From Sedimentisphaerales bacterium (lineage in GTDB: Bacteria > Planctomycetota > Phycisphaerae > Sedimentisphaerales > Anaerohalosphaeraceae), in NCBI GenBank assembly GCA_016926155.1, contig JAFGPC010000155.1:1-55170 (forward strand): a stretch of 55,170 nt of DNA, given 5' to 3'. The translations under genes were made by a program, and so were the position numbers. Positions 51,602-55,170 of the stretch are shown piece by piece. Every line of letters begins with the position of its first letter. Positions within the stretch are counted from its first letter, which is position 1. The notes under the pieces are model-generated. The model searched no databases. It was not told the DNA's origin and was given only the letters and a program-made list of their open reading frames with translations.

Positions 51602-52818
51602 CACCGGAACTGCTGGCGCCGGCAGGAACTTTGGAAAAACTGCAATGGGCGGTTGCCTATGGTGCTGATGCAGTCTATTTCGGATGCGAATTCGGTTCAC
51701 TGCGGAGCTATGCGGGCAATTTGACCTTTTCCGAAGCAAAAACAGGCCTGCAAATTCTACATGACCACGGGCGCAAGGGGTATGTTGCCCTGAATATTTA
51801 TCCATTCACAGAAGAATACCCGCAACTGGTCGAGACGGCAAAGACGCTGGATGCGATGGGGGCCAACGCTTTTATCATCTCGGACCTGGGCGTACTCCGA
51901 ACGTTGAGCCAACTCGACCTCAACGCGGCGATCCATATTAGCACCCAGGCCAACACCGTCAGCGCCCAGACCGTGGCGACCTATAGGGAACTCGGTGCCG
52001 CACGGATCAACCTGGCCCGAGAACTGTCGCTGGGGCAGATCGGGCAGATCGCCGCCGAGACCGCCGGTTCGGTTGAGCTGGAAGTGTTCATCCACGGCGC
52101 TGTCTGCTTTTCCTATTCGGGCCGTTGCGCGATCAGCGATTACCTGACCGGACAGCGTGCCAACCGGGGCGAGTGCAAGCACCCATGCCGATGGAGCTAT
52201 GCCCTGGTCGAGGAGAAACGGCCCGGCGAATACTTTCCCGTCTTTGAAGACCAGCGTGGATCGTATCTGTTCAATAGCCGGGAACTGGCCCTGTTCGAAT
52301 ATATACCCCGCCTGGCGGAGCTGGGGATTCGCTCGTTCAAGATCGAGGGACGCATGAAATCGGTCTACTACCTTGCCTCGATTGTGTCGTTTTACAGGCA
52401 GATCCTTGACGGACGTCACTTCTCTCGTGAGGAAGCGTTCGGTCTTCTCAACCGCGTATCCAACCGGGGTTATTCGACCGGCTTTCTCAAAGGTAAAATT
52501 ACGGAAGACGATTATGCAACGCAACAGAGCAGATCGCAGGGGCATGCCGTTTTTGTGGGCGATGTCCTTCCCGAAAAGATCGACAACAAAACAGTGGTGA
52601 GGGTCCGCAATACGATCCGGGCCAGTGATGAATTGGAACTTCTGACACCGGGTGGTACACTAACCCGGATTGTAATGCCACCGGTCTTCGCCACGCCACA
52701 GGGACAGGCCACCGATACAATGAATCATAGCCAGTTCTTTCTGATTGAGGCCGACCTGCCGGCCTATAGCATCCTGCGCCGTATTATAACTGAAACGGAA
52801 AAGGATGAGACAGCATAG
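51598..52818 (+). CDS. U32 family protein (TrhP/RlhA-type, Fe-S)
   Basis: A 406-aa protein of the so-called peptidase U32 family. ELLAPAGTLEKLQWAVAYGA and DAVYFGCEFGSLR open the TIM-barrel part; EVFIHGAVCFSYSGRCAISD and GECKHPCRW carry four Cys that would ligate a [4Fe-4S] cluster; SFKIEGRMKSVYYLA follows. Characterised members (TrhP, RlhA, UbiU/V) hydroxylate tRNA U34, rRNA or ubiquinone precursors, so a proteolytic role is unlikely. Coupling to a QTMAN-like enzyme points to tRNA wobble-base modification. Confidence 0.9.
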   Translation: MTPELLAPAGTLEKLQWAVAYGADAVYFGCEFGSLRSYAGNLTFSEAKTGLQILHDHGRKGYVALNIYPFTEEYPQLVETAKTLDAMGANAFIISDLGVLRTLSQLDLNAAIHISTQANTVSAQTVATYRELGAARINLARELSLGQIGQIAAETAGSVELEVFIHGAVCFSYSGRCAISDYLTGQRANRGECKHPCRWSYALVEEKRPGEYFPVFEDQRGSYLFNSRELALFEYIPRLAELGIRSFKIEGRMKSVYYLASIVSFYRQILDGRHFSREEAFGLLNRVSNRGYSTGFLKGKITEDDYATQQSRSQGHAVFVGDVLPEKIDNKTVVRVRNTIRASDELELLTPGGTLTRIVMPPVFATPQGQATDTMNHSQFFLIEADLPAYSILRRIITETEKDETA

Positions 52819-52878
52819 ATTTAAAAAACGAATCCGTCCTATCCGATCTTGTTGTGAACGATTCTATTTGGAACGACT

Positions 52879-53718
52879 ATGAAGGCATGGGGCTATCTAC
52901 TAGTGGGATCGTTTCTGGCGGCTGGGACAGCAGTATTCTGGCTCACGTGGCGGCGTCTGCGCCGGGGGGCCCGACGCGAGCGACTTCTCCGGCAGCCGCT
53001 TGCCGAAGGATTCGAATCCATCCTACTGCGTAATGTGCCGCTGTATAAACGGCTGCCTACGGATTTGAAGAATCAGCTCCATGGACTAATCAACGTCTTT
53101 CTGGCCGAGAAAACCTTTATCGGCTGCAAAGGGCAGGAGATTACCGACCAGATCCGCGTTACCATCGCCGCCCAGGCCTGTATGCTCCTGCTGAATCGCC
53201 CAACCCGGTTCTTTTTAAAGCTCAAAACTATCTATGTCTACCCGCATACATACGTGGCCCGGCAGGCCAGTTCGGATGGAGTAATCGTCACCGAAGGTCC
53301 ATCAGCACGGGCGGGTGAATCCTGGCAGAACGGCCCGGTGGTCCTGGCCTGGGACAATGTTGCCGGCGGGGCGCGCAATATCCAGGATGGACACAATGTT
53401 GTTCTGCATGAACTGGCCCACCAGCTCGATCAGGAGGACGGATCGGCGGACGGGGCGCCGATTCTGAACAACCGATCCAGCTATCGATCCTGGGCACGGG
53501 TGCTGGGGCACGAATACGAACAACTCCGCGACAAGAGCCGTTCACGGCGTCGGTCTGTTCTGAACAGTTATGGGGCTACGAATCCCGCTGAATTCTTTGC
53601 CGTCGCCACCGAGACCTTCTTCGAAAAATCCCGACAGATGCAAAAACGGCACCCGCAGCTTTACGAAGAACTTAAGGACTATTACCATCTCGATCCGGCC
53701 CAGTGGGAGGAGAATTGA
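52879..53718 (+). CDS. mtfA: MtfA-like zinc peptidase, membrane anchored
   Basis: A 279-aa protein with an N-terminal membrane segment (YLLVGSFLAAGTAVFWLTW). The family signature is complete: VLHELAHQLDQEDG with zinc ligands His177 and His181 and catalytic Glu178, PVVLAWDNVAGG before it, and NPAEFFAVATETFFEKS with the third ligand after it. In E. coli MtfA titrates the repressor Mlc and has aminopeptidase activity; no Mlc is seen here. It stands alone, 60 nt after the U32 gene. Confidence 0.92.
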   Translation: MKAWGYLLVGSFLAAGTAVFWLTWRRLRRGARRERLLRQPLAEGFESILLRNVPLYKRLPTDLKNQLHGLINVFLAEKTFIGCKGQEITDQIRVTIAAQACMLLLNRPTRFFLKLKTIYVYPHTYVARQASSDGVIVTEGPSARAGESWQNGPVVLAWDNVAGGARNIQDGHNVVLHELAHQLDQEDGSADGAPILNNRSSYRSWARVLGHEYEQLRDKSRSRRRSVLNSYGATNPAEFFAVATETFFEKSRQMQKRHPQLYEELKDYYHLDPAQWEEN

Positions 53719-53758
53719 ACTATTACACTTAAACTGACCTTGCTCCCACTGCTCAGGT

Positions 53759-54370
53759 TTACTTTTTCACTGTATGGACACTGAGTGTGCCATAGCGTAG
53801 GTGGATATAGAGGATCGCCCAGGTCACCCCGACCAGATCGGAGCACAGGTCCAGGGCAGTGTTCAGGTAGCCGCCGACTCCGGATTCGGGAGTGACCACC
53901 GTGATGACAAACTCGACGATCTCATTGAAGGCTCCGACGCCGAGACCGGCCATGCCCACGACGATCGACAGTGAGATGAGATTGTTACGTGCCTGCTCCC
54001 GCAGAGAGGGCCGTAACAGACAATACATTACCAGCGTCGCCGAGCCGAAGCCCCATATATGAACCAGTTGGTCGTATCGTAGAACAGGATAGGTAGTAGA
54101 CAGGGGAATAAGGATGGCGTCATAGAGCCGCTCGGCGCCGACGGGCACCGCACCGCCGGCCAGGTGCATGGCCGACCAGATCGTCAAGCTGATCAGCGCG
54201 GCAGGTGTGTATTCGATTCGTCGCAGGCTGATTGCGATCAGACACAGAAAGAACAGGATCACCGCGACATAAATAATGAATTCGTAATTGAGCCGCACAG
54301 CATACATCGCGCCGAATCCGAGCAACAGCGCCAGGTTGATCGCTCCAAGCACCCAATGGAATGGTTTCAT
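53759..54370 (-). CDS. DUF2238 (YjdF-like) membrane protein
   Basis: A 203-aa protein with about six hydrophobic segments. AFNEIVEFVITVVTPESG and LNTALDLCSDLVGVTWAILY are the conserved acidic membrane motifs of the YjdF family, and YPVLRYDQLVHIWGFG matches its central loop. Function unknown. Its start overlaps the stop of the flavoprotein gene by 4 nt (ATGA), so the two are co-translated. Confidence 0.87.
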   Translation of the reverse strand: MKPFHWVLGAINLALLLGFGAMYAVRLNYEFIIYVAVILFFLCLIAISLRRIEYTPAALISLTIWSAMHLAGGAVPVGAERLYDAILIPLSTTYPVLRYDQLVHIWGFGSATLVMYCLLRPSLREQARNNLISLSIVVGMAGLGVGAFNEIVEFVITVVTPESGVGGYLNTALDLCSDLVGVTWAILYIHLRYGTLSVHTVKK

Positions 54371-55170
54371 TTCAAACTCTCTTCATCAGGAGGATAGGAA
54401 GTGACAGATTGACCTGCCAGGTATCCGGTGGAGAAGGCGATCTGGAGGTTGTAGCCGCCGCAGGGGCCATCCACGTTGATCACCTCGCCGGCAAAGTACA
54501 GGCCGGGACAAAGCCGGGACTGCATGGTCTCTGGATCGATCTGGGCGGTATCCACGCCGCCGCGGGTAACGGTCGCTTCTTCGATAGGTCGCGTGGAGAC
54601 AACATGCAGCGGCAGGGCCTTACACAGATCAAGCAGGCTGTTTCGTTTGTCTTTGGGTAGTTGTGAAGCTGATACGTCGGAACAATCGGTCAGACGACAT
54701 AGCGTCTCGCACAAGGCGCGGGGCATCAGTTCACAGAGCAATCCGGGCATCTTTTTTTTCGGATGCGCGTTACACAAAGCAATCAGCTTTTGCTCCAGCG
54801 GCTTTCGATCCATGCCGGGAAAAAAATCGATCCGCAGCTCGATCGGCGTTTTCGAATCGCACCATCCGGTCAAGTGCCGGCTCAGATCAAAAACCACCGG
54901 GCCCCCGATCCCATCCTGCGTGAACATCATTGCTCCGATGGATGAGCTTATTTTAATCCCTGTTATGAAAGCCTTGATCTGTACCTGTTCCAGGCCGAGC
55001 CCCTGAAGATCGCTCACCCATGGTTCTTTCGTGACGAGCGGGATCAGCGCCGCCTGCGGCTTGACAATCGTATGCCCGAAGGATGCGGCTATGGCGTACC
55101 CATCTCCGGTAGAGCCGGTCTCGGGCCAGGAGACGCCTCCGGTAGCGAGGATCACCGAACGGGCATGGAA
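54367..55170 (-). CDS. HI0933/YhiN-type FAD oxidoreductase, 5' part outside the window
   Basis: The visible 267 codons are the C-terminal part of a flavoprotein; the frame stays open to the right edge. VILATGGVSWPETGSTGDGY is the FAD-binding ATGG motif, followed by the substrate region (AALIPLVTKEPW, GGPVVFDLSRHL) and the C-terminal second FAD motif GLYFAGEVINVDGPCGGYNL then FSTGYLAGQS. The family function in bacteria is largely unclear. Coupled to the DUF2238 gene. Confidence 0.92.
   Translation of the reverse strand, partial: FHARSVILATGGVSWPETGSTGDGYAIAASFGHTIVKPQAALIPLVTKEPWVSDLQGLGLEQVQIKAFITGIKISSSIGAMMFTQDGIGGPVVFDLSRHLTGWCDSKTPIELRIDFFPGMDRKPLEQKLIALCNAHPKKKMPGLLCELMPRALCETLCRLTDCSDVSASQLPKDKRNSLLDLCKALPLHVVSTRPIEEATVTRGGVDTAQIDPETMQSRLCPGLYFAGEVINVDGPCGGYNLQIAFSTGYLAGQSVTSYPPDEESLK

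Noticed and set aside
51757-52545. 262-codon open frame on the minus strand
   Set aside because: Antisense to the U32 gene, no start site and no recognisable motifs.
1-55170. CRISPR arrays, retron-like or toxin-antitoxin systems
   Set aside because: No regularly spaced repeats, reverse transcriptase, or adjacent toxin/antitoxin pair could be found.

Overview
The window looks like part of a chromosome of an anaerobic Planctomycetota bacterium, most likely class Phycisphaerae (Sedimentisphaerales-like). This is inferred from gene content, since there is no rRNA or other marker gene. The pointers are very large secreted LamG/PA14/Ig-like proteins ending in a short dockerin-like tag (D-x-N-x-D-C-x-V-D-L-x-D-x-A then a Trp), many Tat-type (RR) secreted enzymes, DUF2961/GH172 enzymes, and a NifU/NifS plus O-acetylserine and O-acetylhomoserine sulfhydrylase cluster.

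Layout. 1-2.75 kb is an accessory flank: a possible partial gene, a small unknown protein, a ClpP-like protease and a tyrosine integrase lying against the 3' end of a tRNA-Val(UAC) gene. The integrase promoter carries a perfect 13-bp inverted repeat. 2.9-7.3 kb holds secreted sugar-related genes: an (alpha/alpha)6-type glycosidase-like protein, a Tat-type DegT aminotransferase and a ceramidase-domain protein, followed by the remnant of a second DegT gene. 7.6-17 kb holds three giant secreted adhesin/lectin-like proteins. The first two are each preceded by a near-consensus promoter and a long (345-382 nt) leader; the two leaders are homologous to each other.

17-26.6 kb: a secreted TIM-barrel-like protein, a protein with three copies of an apparently unnamed Ca/CxxC/His repeat module and a Cys-rich partner gene 3 bases downstream, two convergent DUF2961 (GH172) enzymes, and a Tat-type GH36-like protein. 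26.8-32.7 kb: small envelope proteins, a 513-aa protein with an embedded HPr-like domain, exonuclease III, and a GT4 glycosyltransferase fused to a helical-barrel domain.

32.9-39.7 kb is a coherent sulfur/Fe-S operon: Rrf2 regulator, cysK, cysE (serine acetyltransferase), nadA, metY, nifU, nifS. It makes cysteine, mobilises its sulfur, builds Fe-S clusters and includes one Fe-S client (NadA); the Rrf2 protein, with a four-Cys segment, probably controls it from a palindrome over the first promoter. 39.8-45.9 kb: Nudix hydrolase, GDPD-like lipoprotein, Tat-type glycosylasparaginase, an ECF sigma/anti-sigma/secreted-protein operon, and a tRNA-dihydrouridine synthase. 46-50 kb: an orphan hybrid histidine kinase and a pterin/folate set (FolM-like, FolB, FolK) with overlapping or touching genes. 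50-55 kb: a possible small RNA, a QTMAN(GTDC1)-like glycosyltransferase coupled to a U32 protein (a putative RNA-modification pair), MtfA, a YjdF-like membrane protein and a partial HI0933-type flavoprotein running off the window.

The best candidates for undescribed biology are the three-module CxxC/His repeat protein with its partner (19784-21934), the duplicated long leaders (7661-8042 and 10241-10585), the HPr-like domain protein (27911-29452), and the queuosine-mannosyltransferase-like/U32 pair (50477-52818).
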